A DNA stretch of 42,602 bases from a virus: the IMG/VR virus record IMGVR_UViG_3300009157_000028, positions 1 to 42,602 of that record. One strand, written 5' to 3'. A model generated the notes under the pieces. That model had not been told where the DNA came from. It ran no database searches and was given only the letters and a program-made list of their open reading frames with translations. Both the position numbers and the translations under genes were made by a program. Each line of letters opens with the position of its first letter. Within the stretch, counting starts at the first letter, position 1. This document shows, in pieces, positions 29,346 to 38,222 of this stretch.

Positions 29346-29999
29346 TTACGGTGGAGTGAGCACCCAATCCCTGATCATCTTGACAAGCTGATTTGCTGGA
29401 GGAAGATATGCGTCTTGAAGATCGGTTCCATAAAGTACTTCTTTAATTTTGGACATAACCTCCGGAGCAATTTTGCGACTATCAAATATAAGATGCGCTG
29501 TGGGACGATAGTTTTCAATTTCTTCTGGAACTGCGGAAACAGTCCATTGAAATTCATGTGGCACTGGTTCAAGTGCCATTGTTTGATAAGATTTAGTTGA
29601 AACAAGCGCTGTTAAATTATAAATCACATGAGTTTGGTAATTTGCTTCCAAACCATTAAGATCGTCGCCAACTTGCGTTTGATAACACAATCCGAAACGT
29701 TCATATGGCTGTCCAGTTACCATCAAACCATAATCAGTTTCAATAACTCCTTCGTATGGAAGAAACTCATCAGGATAGGTGAAGGCTTTCAATGTAGCTG
29801 AGAAATTACCCAATGTCACAATGTCATTAATCTTTACTCCATCAAAAATAACGCCTTCAACTTCAGTATCCACATTCTCATCAATGGAAATTAGACCATT
29901 CCAAGCAACACCAGCACCTACAAAATCATAAAAGACGCCTTTACTAACACCAGTTTCAAAGATACGTTCACCAATACCATCCCAAGTAAGCGTAGCCAT
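29346..29999 (-). CDS. Second tail-tube-like protein
   Basis: A 217-residue protein with ATG at 29999 and GGAGGTTAA upstream. TLTWDGIGERIFETGVSKGVFY, GVAWNGLISIDE, FSATLKAFTYPDEF and GLCYQTQVGDDLNG run parallel to the 240-residue protein at 30574-31296, so the two are paralogs. The more upstream copy is the likelier main tube protein. This copy may be a minor tube, tail-tip or decoration subunit. The chaperone candidate lies between them. Confidence 0.75.
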   Translation of the reverse strand: MATLTWDGIGERIFETGVSKGVFYDFVGAGVAWNGLISIDENVDTEVEGVIFDGVKINDIVTLGNFSATLKAFTYPDEFLPYEGVIETDYGLMVTGQPYERFGLCYQTQVGDDLNGLEANYQTHVIYNLTALVSTKSYQTMALEPVPHEFQWTVSAVPEEIENYRPTAHLIFDSRKIAPEVMSKIKEVLYGTDLQDAYLPPANQLVKMIRDWVLTPP

Positions 30000-30010
30000 T
30001 TAACCTCCAA

Positions 30011-30553
30011 TCAACCTCGAGTATTTAGTTCTGCTCTACGTTGTGCATTCAATTCACGATTTCGCATCGCGATCTCGCTCTTCCCCATCTTCTTAGGTTT
30101 AGCATTCTTAATGTTACAAATGCGAACCAAAGCAAATAATCTATTAAGATGCCACGATTCGCATTCAAATGGAATGTTAAATGCTACCATCCAATAGTAG
30201 ATGAGTTCGGAGGTAATTATTTCACCTCTGGCTTTTTGATCAGGAAGTTTACCAAACGTAGTCGCAGATTCTTTTGACTCGATATAAGCATTAATTTGAT
30301 CAATGTTTCCTTGCGAAAGTCTACTTATAACATCTTCTGGGAAATCTTCGGTGAGAATCATACACCTTATGTAATGGAGAATTTCTTCTGTACTTTTAGT
30401 AACATTACTCAAGAAAGGCTTTTGGTGTTTTGACTCCCATTTTGACAGGGAGACTAGAGAGTGCTCTAATCGTAACTCAACGTCTCCAACAGTTTCAAAA
30501 GTCTCTGTCTCTTCGTTGTAGTATTCAGTACCTTCGAGGATGATTTTGAGCAT
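30011..30553 (-). CDS. Tail assembly chaperone-like protein
   Basis: A 180-residue protein with ATG at 30553 and AGGAGACT upstream. LRLEHSLVSLSKWESKHQKPFL, LHYIRCMILTEDFPEDVISRL, RGEIITSELIYYWMVAFNIPFECESWHL and NRLFALVRICNIKN are blocks of a family found at the tail chaperone position in many phages of Gram-positive bacteria. There is no overlapping second frame before the next gene, so no programmed frameshift is visible. Position between two tube proteins and ahead of the tape measure supports the role. Confidence 0.7.
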   Translation of the reverse strand: MLKIILEGTEYYNEETETFETVGDVELRLEHSLVSLSKWESKHQKPFLSNVTKSTEEILHYIRCMILTEDFPEDVISRLSQGNIDQINAYIESKESATTFGKLPDQKARGEIITSELIYYWMVAFNIPFECESWHLNRLFALVRICNIKNAKPKKMGKSEIAMRNRELNAQRRAELNTRG

Positions 30554-30573
30554 TCTCTAGTCTCCTACTATTA

Positions 30574-31296
30574 CTAAGACTCCTGGGACGGTGATACCAT
30601 AGAAGACGAACCACCAGAAGATTGTCCACGAGCCGTTGTAACAACACCACTAAACATTGCAATAACTTCATCTGGTGTAGGAAGCATTGGCTCAGTAGCC
30701 GCTTCGCCATAAAGAGCAGTTTCGAGTGCAAGAAGATCTGCCGCATCAACAATGCCCGAATCAACCACAATCAGTGAAGTTGGGTTGAATCCAGTCACAG
30801 GCACTGGGGTAGTAGTAATCTCCCAGCTGAATGTGATAGCCTCTGGGGAATCATTGATAGTGTTATAGGCCTTCTCAGACGGACTGGCAATACAACCATA
30901 AACGAGATGCAGCTTATAGCCATACGAGTCACCCTCGAGGTCATTACCCACTCGAGTGCGATAGGAAAGCCCGAAGAGCTTCCTAGGCTGTTGACCAACA
31001 AAGACGCCAGGCTCAGGAACACCAAGCCCATCGAACTGAGCCCATTCCTCAGGGTAAGTGAACGCCTCGAGCGTCCCACCAAACTCTTCTGCAGAAATGA
31101 GGTTCAGGTACTTAATGTTGTCGGCATACTGAGCAGTGGCTTCAGCTCCAGTCGGTGACTCAGTAACACTAACAAGACCATTCCAAGCAACGCCCGTGGT
31201 ATAAACACCAGACGCATCTGGAACATAAAGCACTCCATGATCGATACCAGTTTCGTAGTAACGATCGCCGATCTGATCCCAAACAAGTACAGCCAT
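30574..31296 (-). CDS. Major tail (tube) protein
   Basis: A 240-residue protein with ATG at 31296 and AAGGAGAAG upstream. VLVWDQIGDRYYETGIDHGVLY, GVAWNGLVSVTE, FGGTLEAFTYPEEW and FGLSYRTRVGNDLEGDSYGYKLHLVYG make a beta-rich tube-type domain. The C-terminus (LPTPDEVIAMF, then GQSSGGSSSMVSPSQES) is polar and flexible. It follows the tail terminator gene, the normal place for the tube gene. A paralog lies at 29346-29999. Confidence 0.8.
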   Translation of the reverse strand: MAVLVWDQIGDRYYETGIDHGVLYVPDASGVYTTGVAWNGLVSVTESPTGAEATAQYADNIKYLNLISAEEFGGTLEAFTYPEEWAQFDGLGVPEPGVFVGQQPRKLFGLSYRTRVGNDLEGDSYGYKLHLVYGCIASPSEKAYNTINDSPEAITFSWEITTTPVPVTGFNPTSLIVVDSGIVDAADLLALETALYGEAATEPMLPTPDEVIAMFSGVVTTARGQSSGGSSSMVSPSQES

Positions 31297-31308
31297 CGGT
31301 TCTTCTCC

Positions 31309-31614
31309 TTAGAAGAAAAGTTTGTAAACATCGTGATTGAGGTTGTCAGCTGTATAAAAACGATCAAATACGCATAGAGGTAATGCTGCCACCTTGTCTG
31401 GAACATCGCTATCGGGATTCCGATCTATGATCGTTACCTGATATCGTTTTGTACGTTTGTATGGTTTATCATCAGCATGATTAGTTAATAGATAATCTCG
31501 TTGATAAACAATACAAGGATATTCCATTTGTAATGTTGGTGGCGGTTGAAAATAAACGTGTTCTGTTCCTAAAATCTCGATCAACAGAGCTTGGAGCTCA
31601 AGGCGTTGGGCCAT
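31309..31614 (-). CDS. Tail terminator-like protein
   Basis: A 101-residue protein with ATG at 31614 and GGGAGCG upstream. LQALLIEILGTEHVYFQPPPTLQMEYPCIVYQRD and KRYQVTIIDRNPDSDVPDKV match the helix-strand pattern of gpU/tail terminator proteins, which cap the tube before joining to the head. It overlaps the head closure gene by 17 bp and precedes the tube gene. Confidence 0.75.
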   Translation of the reverse strand: MAQRLELQALLIEILGTEHVYFQPPPTLQMEYPCIVYQRDYLLTNHADDKPYKRTKRYQVTIIDRNPDSDVPDKVAALPLCVFDRFYTADNLNHDVYKLFF

Positions 31615-31927
31615 TGTAAACGCTCCCTAGATGAAGAATCAGACGAGGACTCCGAACCTCAACGTTTGTGACAGTCCAAAGAGTCCCCGCCCAATTCACG
31701 TACTTGATCTTAAAGAAATGTTTGATGGCATAGTCATCAGCAACGATGCTAATAGAATTACCAACAGTTAAATCGTCATTGAGACCTTCTCCAGATTCGG
31801 TCTTTCGTGTGTTACGAATAACATCACCATAATAATTTGTTTCAGTAATAACATCTTCCCATACACCAGAACCTTCTGGAGTTTCTACGGAATCAGCATA
31901 GCCTACTTCTCCGTGGAATCTTGCCAT
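31598..31927 (-). CDS. Head closure / head-tail connector protein
   Basis: A 109-residue protein. Two adjacent ATG codons follow AAGGAG; the second (31927) has the better spacing of 5 nt. ARFHGEVGYAD, GVWEDVITETNYYGDVIRNTR and later HFFKIKYVNWAGTLWTVTNVEVRSPRLILHLG show the beta-barrel pattern of SPP1 gp16-like head closure proteins. Its place between capsid and tail terminator fits. Confidence 0.75.
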   Translation of the reverse strand: MARFHGEVGYADSVETPEGSGVWEDVITETNYYGDVIRNTRKTESGEGLNDDLTVGNSISIVADDYAIKHFFKIKYVNWAGTLWTVTNVEVRSPRLILHLGSVYNGPTP

Positions 31928-31943
31928 CATGACTCCTTATCAG

Positions 31944-33776
31944 CTAATCAGAAGAGGGCCTCTTAGGAGGAGTCTTGGCTTCACTTGTCACTACGGCAGC
32001 ATCAGGAAGCGAACCATGGACGGGAGGATCACTCTGACGCTCATTCGGCGGCTCAGGCACGATAATATGCACGGTGCCAGCAGGCGGAGGAACGAACGTC
32101 CCCTGCTTGACACAGATCGCTGACTTGAGCTTGACCAAAGCACCAGACACACGAGTCTCGATGAGATACTTGTATTGGTTGTAGTCAATGTCGAAATCAT
32201 CGAAAAGGCTGACTGCCCCACCCTTGTCTGAACCGATGACATAGTCGTTCATGTTCACGAGAATCGCCAACGGCTGTCCAGCCGCAGGATCGAAGACGTC
32301 AACAGGAACAACCGATGAAACGCGAATTTCCTGAGCAAACTGCTCGAGAGAAGTATAGATACGACGCCCAAGTGTATCCTTCAGGAGCATGACCTGTGCG
32401 ATCAGCGTTTCGCTAGTGTACAGCGTGGGCATTCCACTACCACGATACTGTGCCCGCCACATGATGATAGCGTCAACGAAGTCTGAAATATCACCACCTG
32501 CGAGATCACACAGAACCTGAATGGTGAAGAGAGGATCATCCTTGGCGATTGGACGAATGCGATCTTCCAGGATCTTATCAGGATCCGGAACAGTACGACC
32601 ATCTCCAAGAAGAATTGCTCGAGCCAATTCCTCGTCGAGCATCAGACGCATCTCGCCCTTCATCCAGGCGACGACGTCAAAGTCCGTGATATCAAGAATA
32701 TCATCACGGTCCAGCTTCTGCTTCTTGTAAATGGTCTGCGGGTTGGTTTCCCGGCGAGCAGTCCCGTAGAACTCTTCCTGCTTCTCCGTGCCCGTAATAT
32801 AACCCTTCGCACGAGCATCATCATACGTGAGATCAGCCCAGTGAGTCTTCACCCGGCTGAAAGGGCTTTTACGAGCTCCGGAAAGAACCGAATTCACCCA
32901 TTCCGTACGACGAGTAAAGAATTCAGGAGCCGAGGTAAGCGCTTGAGCCTCAGGAAAGAGTGTATCAATCTGGTTGATACCGTGAGCAAGAGCATACCCT
33001 TCGACAGCTGCCTTGAGGGACCCAAGCTTAGTCGCATCAGCGACAATGCCCTGAACATCCGCATGCGAGAGAACTGGCGAAGACTCCTTATCGCCCTTCT
33101 CGAAAACGTTACGGGTCATTGTTGAACCTTCCTGATCGGAATTGTTGGAATCATCCTTGATGTTGTCTTGCTCTAGCTCGCCGGCACCGGTAAGAGCCTG
33201 GCCAAGCATGAAATGAAGAACCTGCTTCTGCTTATCCGACATCGAATCATAAACATCTTGTACAGTTTCCTCATCATCGTCATTATCATCGTCTTCTTCA
33301 TCTTCATCGCCATTAGCATGCTCAAGCTCGAGGCCCGAATAGATAATAGCCTCATCATCAAGAGTGTCTTCGCCGCCATCGGAATGACGAATTGTAACGT
33401 TTTCGATAAGTGCGCCAGGATTGGCTCCAGAAAGAACCAGGCTCACCTCTCGAATTGCACCGTGAAGAACCTTACCCGCTCGCTCAACGAGCTGATTAGC
33501 CCAAATAGAAAGCATCGTAATGTCTTTGTGATCCAAAAGGCCTCTTGCGTGAACTGCCTTAGGTGAATTATTGAAGAAGCCATAGGCATAAACGCCATCA
33601 TCTCGGCTTTCGAGGAGAGCGTGCCCAAGAACATTTTCTGGATCAGTATGACCATGCTGCCAAACAAGCGGGACCTTTGCCTGGTCTTGATGCTTGAATG
33701 CTCCTGGCATGATGGTTCGACCATCAGAACACACCAGGCCAGCCTTAGTTGCATAGCCGCTGAAATCTGGTTCCAT
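31944..33776 (-). CDS. Fused prohead protease and major capsid protein
   Basis: A 610-residue protein. ATG 33776 is preferred to the TTG at 33794, whose codons are the ribosome site (AAAGGAA). Residues about 1-150 are an HK97-type prohead protease: WQHGHTDPENVLG with the active His, DITMLSIWANQL with the active Ser, and IREVSLVLSGANPGA. An acidic linker (DEDEEDDDNDDDEE) and helices of delta-domain type follow. The capsid part starts near NVFEKGDKE and continues through WVNSVLSGARKSPFSR, GYITGTEKQEEFYGTARRE, AWMKGEMRLMLDEELARAILLGDG and a C-terminal P-domain pattern. A Pro-rich tail ends it. In most phages these are separate genes. Confidence 0.9.
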   Translation of the reverse strand: MEPDFSGYATKAGLVCSDGRTIMPGAFKHQDQAKVPLVWQHGHTDPENVLGHALLESRDDGVYAYGFFNNSPKAVHARGLLDHKDITMLSIWANQLVERAGKVLHGAIREVSLVLSGANPGALIENVTIRHSDGGEDTLDDEAIIYSGLELEHANGDEDEEDDDNDDDEETVQDVYDSMSDKQKQVLHFMLGQALTGAGELEQDNIKDDSNNSDQEGSTMTRNVFEKGDKESSPVLSHADVQGIVADATKLGSLKAAVEGYALAHGINQIDTLFPEAQALTSAPEFFTRRTEWVNSVLSGARKSPFSRVKTHWADLTYDDARAKGYITGTEKQEEFYGTARRETNPQTIYKKQKLDRDDILDITDFDVVAWMKGEMRLMLDEELARAILLGDGRTVPDPDKILEDRIRPIAKDDPLFTIQVLCDLAGGDISDFVDAIIMWRAQYRGSGMPTLYTSETLIAQVMLLKDTLGRRIYTSLEQFAQEIRVSSVVPVDVFDPAAGQPLAILVNMNDYVIGSDKGGAVSLFDDFDIDYNQYKYLIETRVSGALVKLKSAICVKQGTFVPPPAGTVHIIVPEPPNERQSDPPVHGSLPDAAVVTSEAKTPPKRPSSD

Positions 33777-33799
33777 TTTGACTGTTCCTTTCAAGAGAA

Positions 33800-35002
33800 C
33801 TAGGCCCCGGACTCTTCTGGTTGAGGCATGTTACTGTTCTTCAATTCGTCTGCCTTTGGATCGTCTGCTGGAGGAATTCCCATAAAGCCTCGGATCTCAT
33901 TTGCTGTTAGGATTTCATTACGAGTGAACTTATCAGCAATCTCAGCAATTTCGTTAACAGGAACAAGCTTAAACGGATCTCTAAAGTACTTGATCCGTTC
34001 ATCCTTCTGCGTACCATGGGGCCCAAGGAACGCTCTTTGCATTGCTTCGATAATTGCATCTACAATGGGTTCGATTGTACGATTAAAGTAGTTAAGCATA
34101 GCTTCTTCGTCGGCCGTACCATTCATAACTTCTTCGGTAAGTCCGAGTTGATTATAAAGCATTGTCGTAAGATACTCGACTTGCTTCAAAAGATTGTTCT
34201 CGGCTGGCCTATTAAGCTGAGTGATCTTCTCGGTACCATCAGTATAGGCAATCCCATACTGGCTACCCTTGAGTTGGAACTCAATGTCCTCTCGTCGCTT
34301 CTCTGCTTGTTGTCGACGAGCTTCTGACTTAATCACATACGGAAGCTGAATAATGATGTCCAACTTTCCTGAGCTCGATTGTTCATCGACAGCATCAAGA
34401 AGCCCCAACTTGCGAATCAATCGCTGAAGAGTTGAGTTCGGTTCATTCATTACTGCATAAAGAGGATTCTCAACAATAGCTACATAGCGCTTTTCGAGAG
34501 TAATCTCCTCACGCTGGCCACGATTCTCATTATACACGCTAAGTCGAACGTGTTTTGGATACCAAGTAACAACTTCTCCGACTCGAATGGAAAAGATGTC
34601 AAAGATCTCATTCGTTGCTGGATTTCGAGTTGTATCTACAGGAACAACTGCAGCAACACCTTTATCAAATAGTGTCATTGCAATGTCTTGTCTAAACGCT
34701 CGAGGTGCCTGATCAATATTAGATTCTAAAGTAAGACATTGATTCAAAGCACTATCCATATCTCCAGAATAACGACCCTTGTCATCCAACTTAACATGTT
34801 TAATCAAAATCCCGGCTACATCCACACTAATTCTTGTATAAATAGAGGAGACAATAGAACGTTCGGTATAGAAATGGAGTCTTTGACGGGATGGTGAACT
34901 ACCGCCGGAATACGACGTTGTTCCGCCATATTCCATTTCCTGAGTATCATCAGTATTACGAAAAGCATTCCAAGCCTTCTTTACTCTATCTAAAATCGGC
35001 AA
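33800..35002 (-). CDS. Portal protein
   Basis: A 400-residue protein with TTG start at 35002 and GGGAGGTGA upstream. A polar N-terminus, then RQRLHFYTERSIVSSIYTRISVDVAGILI, ALNQCLTLESNIDQAPRAFRQDIAMTLFDKG, and the C-terminal MLYNQLGLTEEVMNGTADEEAMLNYFNRTIEPIVDAIIEAMQ match HK97-type portals. It lies between the HYG-tagged protein that follows the large terminase and the protease-capsid gene. Portals form the dodecameric ring for DNA entry. Confidence 0.9.
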   Translation of the reverse strand: MPILDRVKKAWNAFRNTDDTQEMEYGGTTSYSGGSSPSRQRLHFYTERSIVSSIYTRISVDVAGILIKHVKLDDKGRYSGDMDSALNQCLTLESNIDQAPRAFRQDIAMTLFDKGVAAVVPVDTTRNPATNEIFDIFSIRVGEVVTWYPKHVRLSVYNENRGQREEITLEKRYVAIVENPLYAVMNEPNSTLQRLIRKLGLLDAVDEQSSSGKLDIIIQLPYVIKSEARRQQAEKRREDIEFQLKGSQYGIAYTDGTEKITQLNRPAENNLLKQVEYLTTMLYNQLGLTEEVMNGTADEEAMLNYFNRTIEPIVDAIIEAMQRAFLGPHGTQKDERIKYFRDPFKLVPVNEIAEIADKFTRNEILTANEIRGFMGIPPADDPKADELKNSNMPQPEESGA

Positions 35003-35015
35003 GATTCACCTCCCG

Positions 35016-35687
35016 TTATCTATTTCGTTTAAGAGCTGGAGCTAAACTTTCGGCTGCTTTACGACGTGCATCAGCCACAGCTGCTCTTCCTCTTAACATC
35101 TCCTTTGCATCCGTGTTTATTTGTCGAGAATAATCCGAACCAGTGCTCAAATATTCACGAAGATGAAGTGGTGTTTGACTCCTTTCGTACCATTTCTTAA
35201 GATCCTGATTAGCTTCACCATTTAGTCGACTAGTGCTTTTCTTCAATGCTTCAAGAGTAGCTCTTTCAGATTTCCATGTTTTAACCTTAGCTTGCTTTTC
35301 AATATTTGCACCAATCTTAAAACCTTGCTCTCTAGTAATCTTTCCCGCATTAAATGCTCTATTCAAACTATCTATTTTAAGACCCTTTTGAGCATCCATA
35401 AGTCTCTTAGTTGCATCAACATTAGATTGCATTCTTCGAATATCACCAAGTCTCGTTGCTTGATGCTGATTGATTATGGATTTTACTAAAAGACCACCGA
35501 CACCAATTACAACAGCCGCTCTAGCAACTTTAAAAGCAGTTTCTTTTCGATCAGCCGATTTTTGTTCTGGTGTTCTAGTATCTGGTTTCTTTCCACCACT
35601 AGTTCGTGCCTTACGTCGACCCCATTGCATACCCTTAACGCCATAATGTTCTAAATATGCAAGAACTTCGTCATCATCAACTATCAT
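35016..35687 (-). CDS. HYGVKGMQWG-tagged head-associated protein
   Basis: A 223-residue protein with ATG at 35687 and AGGAGGCG upstream, overlapping the terminase by 4 nt. Residues 13-25 (EHYGVKGMQWGRR) carry a tag found near the start of many phage head-region proteins. A hydrophobic stretch (VARAAVVIGVGGLLVKSII) follows, then a long helical Lys/Arg-rich region with AFNAGKITREQGFKIG. No MuF or peptidase motif is visible. It may be a cargo or internal head protein. The tag relates it to 37444-37806 and to the RNA polymerase-like gene. Confidence 0.75.
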   Translation of the reverse strand: MIVDDDEVLAYLEHYGVKGMQWGRRKARTSGGKKPDTRTPEQKSADRKETAFKVARAAVVIGVGGLLVKSIINQHQATRLGDIRRMQSNVDATKRLMDAQKGLKIDSLNRAFNAGKITREQGFKIGANIEKQAKVKTWKSERATLEALKKSTSRLNGEANQDLKKWYERSQTPLHLREYLSTGSDYSRQINTDAKEMLRGRAAVADARRKAAESLAPALKRNR

Positions 35688-37429
35688 TCGAACGCCTCCT
35701 TGTTAGCTTTGAAAGCGACATATGCGTCCATCAGAGCAGATACATTATCGATTTTTTCATCAGCTCTTTTCTTTAACAACTTACGATTTCCGTTAGTGTC
35801 TTCCAAAGTAACGGCGTTCCCCATAGCAAACGACATAAGATCTTGATCGAAAATAAGCTTACGTTCTTCTGCTAAAATCTTCAATTCTCCAAGAGGAACG
35901 GATTCAGTTCTTGCGCCTTGAATTACTTTTTCAATTCCAAAAGATCCATTCTCGTTTTCCCATCGAGTAACAAACTCTTTGGCATTATATGGGTCAAAGC
36001 CAAGACAACGAACATCATAATCACTCTGTTGAATAAAACCATCAAGATCGTCATAAACTTCCATCATATCAAGAACTGTACCATCTAGAACATGAAGACT
36101 TCCTTCTGCAATAAATTCTTCATACTTAACTCGCATAGCTCCAGGAAGTTTCATCAACGTTAAAGAAGTAATGTAACTTCTAGTTTTTACCCCAAATGTA
36201 TAATTTGGAAGTGGAAAGAGAAAGGTAAAAGCACAGAAGTCATCACCTTGCGAGAGATCTGCTCCAAGAGAGCAAGGCATACCCCAAAATTCTCTGATAC
36301 GATGCGGAAGTGTTTCTTCGTAAGTAAAGAAGTAAGTATAGCCTTCCATTGGAATTCCAAATCGCTTCGCAAGGGTATCGTTACGAGTTGCAGGAGCTTT
36401 CTCAGCTCTTTCAACATCCAAATGATAAACATCATAAGTAACTGTCTTACCTAAATTAGGATTTGCTTTCAACCACATAGCTGGATTATTAACTTCTTCA
36501 AGTTCGTCCAATTTGTAATGCCAGATAGAAATGTGAGGAGCTTGGTACTCACCTCTAAGAATCGTAGCGAGTTCCATTTTGATTGTGTCGCCAGAACCAT
36601 TTCGAACAGTTCCTTCTGAACTAATAGCAACAATCAAATAGTCGTCCATCTTAGAGGCGCCTTGTTCAATAGCTCCAACGACATCTTCTCTAATGTCTCC
36701 AGACAACCATTCATCAATTGTAGAGATTTTAGGACGAAGCCCCTGTAGTTTATTGATTGTCATTGGACGTACTTCAAGAAGAGAACCTGTAAGAAAGTTC
36801 TCAATACCCTTCTTTGTGGAAGCAAGTTTTACTCTCTGTGCTCTAGAACCAGTAGTATTCTGTAAAGAACCTTCGGTAAGAAACTTAAAAAGAGGCCCTC
36901 TTGCTCTGGTAATAGCAGTTCTAAAAGGAGACATTACCTCATCAGCCTGCTTCATTGTAGGAGCAGTTGTGATCTGATGAGTAGTTGCGGTATCTACGTT
37001 TAAGAAGTATGCCTGAATACAATTGGCATACATTGACTTTGCAGCGCCTCTGGCTACAATTAGATACTGCTTTGTTGTCAAACGCTTTTTGATAAGTTTT
37101 TTAACGTAACGTCCACCAAGTCCATCTTCATTTGGTTGATAAACACTTCTTTCAACAAAGAAGTACCATCCGAAGATTTGTTCCGCCCAAAGTTTGAAAG
37201 TATCAAGAAGATGAAGATCGCTTCCATCAGTGAGTGTGAGTTCAAACTCACAATACTTAATGAAACCATGAACTGCCATATCATCATAGTAAATATTAGG
37301 ATTAGCAATCAAATCATCAATGCGATTCATCTCCATTGAAACTTCTCTATTAACTGGAACTTCTCCTCGCAAGACTGACTCTCGAAACAGTCCATAATAA
37401 TAAGGAGTTGCAGTATTAGATAAAGTCAA
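35684..37429 (-). CDS. terL: Terminase large subunit
   Basis: A 581-residue protein with TTG start at 37429 behind GGAGGTGCAAA. Walker A-like VARGAAKS lies at residues 125-132, the Walker B STIDE at 236-240 and a motif III-like VAISSEGT near 268-275. The nuclease domain begins at LGADLSQGDD with Asp 391 as a metal ligand and continues with LGFDPYNAKEF. This ATPase-nuclease cuts and pumps DNA through the portal. The layout is typical of HK97-type TerL. It precedes the HYG-tagged gene and the portal. Confidence 0.95.
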   Translation of the reverse strand: MTLSNTATPYYYGLFRESVLRGEVPVNREVSMEMNRIDDLIANPNIYYDDMAVHGFIKYCEFELTLTDGSDLHLLDTFKLWAEQIFGWYFFVERSVYQPNEDGLGGRYVKKLIKKRLTTKQYLIVARGAAKSMYANCIQAYFLNVDTATTHQITTAPTMKQADEVMSPFRTAITRARGPLFKFLTEGSLQNTTGSRAQRVKLASTKKGIENFLTGSLLEVRPMTINKLQGLRPKISTIDEWLSGDIREDVVGAIEQGASKMDDYLIVAISSEGTVRNGSGDTIKMELATILRGEYQAPHISIWHYKLDELEEVNNPAMWLKANPNLGKTVTYDVYHLDVERAEKAPATRNDTLAKRFGIPMEGYTYFFTYEETLPHRIREFWGMPCSLGADLSQGDDFCAFTFLFPLPNYTFGVKTRSYITSLTLMKLPGAMRVKYEEFIAEGSLHVLDGTVLDMMEVYDDLDGFIQQSDYDVRCLGFDPYNAKEFVTRWENENGSFGIEKVIQGARTESVPLGELKILAEERKLIFDQDLMSFAMGNAVTLEDTNGNRKLLKKRADEKIDNVSALMDAYVAFKANKEAFE

Positions 37430-37443
37430 TTTGCACCTCCTTA

Positions 37444-37806
37444 CTACTTACCTCGTTTAGTAATTGCGCTCGCTGCTCCAGCTCCGAGTTTTGCTTCTAG
37501 TGCCTTCTTAACACCAAACAACACAGCGCCTGTAACAATTGTCGTAGCTACAGTTCTACCAGAATTAGTTAAAATTTCATGTGCAAGCTGGGAACCTCGA
37601 CTAACATCTTTTCTATTAAGATCATTATATCTTTTTTCAGTCTCCATTCTCTTAATACGCTTATCCAACTCAGCTGAAGTCAGTTTCTTTGGCGATCTAT
37701 TATATACAGTACGTTCTGTACTTCTTGATCCACGAGCTTTCCGTCGTCCCCATCGCATACCTTTGACTCCATAATGTTCAATAAAGTCCTCTACAGTCTG
37801 AGTCAT
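37444..37806 (-). CDS. HYGVKGMRWG-tagged small protein
   Basis: A 120-residue protein with ATG at 37806 and AAGGAGGAAG upstream. Residues 9-22 (IEHYGVKGMRWGRR) repeat the tag of the protein at 35016-35687. A basic region follows, then a helical stretch and a hydrophobic segment (TVATTIVTGAVLFGVKKAL). It overlaps the connector gene by 4 nt and sits directly before the terminase. It is probably a virion protein; function unknown. Confidence 0.75.
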   Translation of the reverse strand: MTQTVEDFIEHYGVKGMRWGRRKARGSRSTERTVYNRSPKKLTSAELDKRIKRMETEKRYNDLNRKDVSRGSQLAHEILTNSGRTVATTIVTGAVLFGVKKALEAKLGAGAASAITKRGK

Positions 37807-38207
37807 ACAGCTTCCTCCTTAGGATATGAGTACGTTGGCGGATGATCTTTCGATAGCTCATACTCAGGAAGCGCATACTCACGGAAAAGATTAAGTCTCC
37901 ACTCGTATTCCTTGATCTGCTTTTCGGTCGCCTCAATAAGAAACGAAGTGGTAGGCGGATCGAAGAGAGACCGCACCTTCAAATATACATATGTCTTAAC
38001 TAGATGCAGTTGATCAGGAGGAACATCATAATCCGTCCAGAAAGTAAGATCATCAGTAAGAGAAAATCCACCATCTGGGCCTACACCAAGCTGACTAAGA
38101 ATGGAGAAAGCGGCATTAATATGAGTAATAACGTCCAAATCAAATGCCGTATAATCTTGGTCCAAACCAAGAATTTTCTTTGTGCTTGTTAGGATGCTTT
38201 CTTCCAT
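37803..38207 (-). CDS. Head-tail connector-like protein
   Basis: A 134-residue protein with ATG at 38207 and GGAAGGTGA upstream. TKKILGLDQDYTAFDLDVITHINAAFSILSQLGVG, then QLHLVKTYVYLKVRSLFDPP and IKEYEWRLNLFREYA give the all-helical pattern of phage gp6/gp15-type connector proteins. Position next to the terminase rather than after the capsid is unusual but known in this kind of genome. Confidence 0.75.
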   Translation of the reverse strand: MEESILTSTKKILGLDQDYTAFDLDVITHINAAFSILSQLGVGPDGGFSLTDDLTFWTDYDVPPDQLHLVKTYVYLKVRSLFDPPTTSFLIEATEKQIKEYEWRLNLFREYALPEYELSKDHPPTYSYPKEEAV

Positions 38208-38222
38208 AATTCACCTTCCTTA

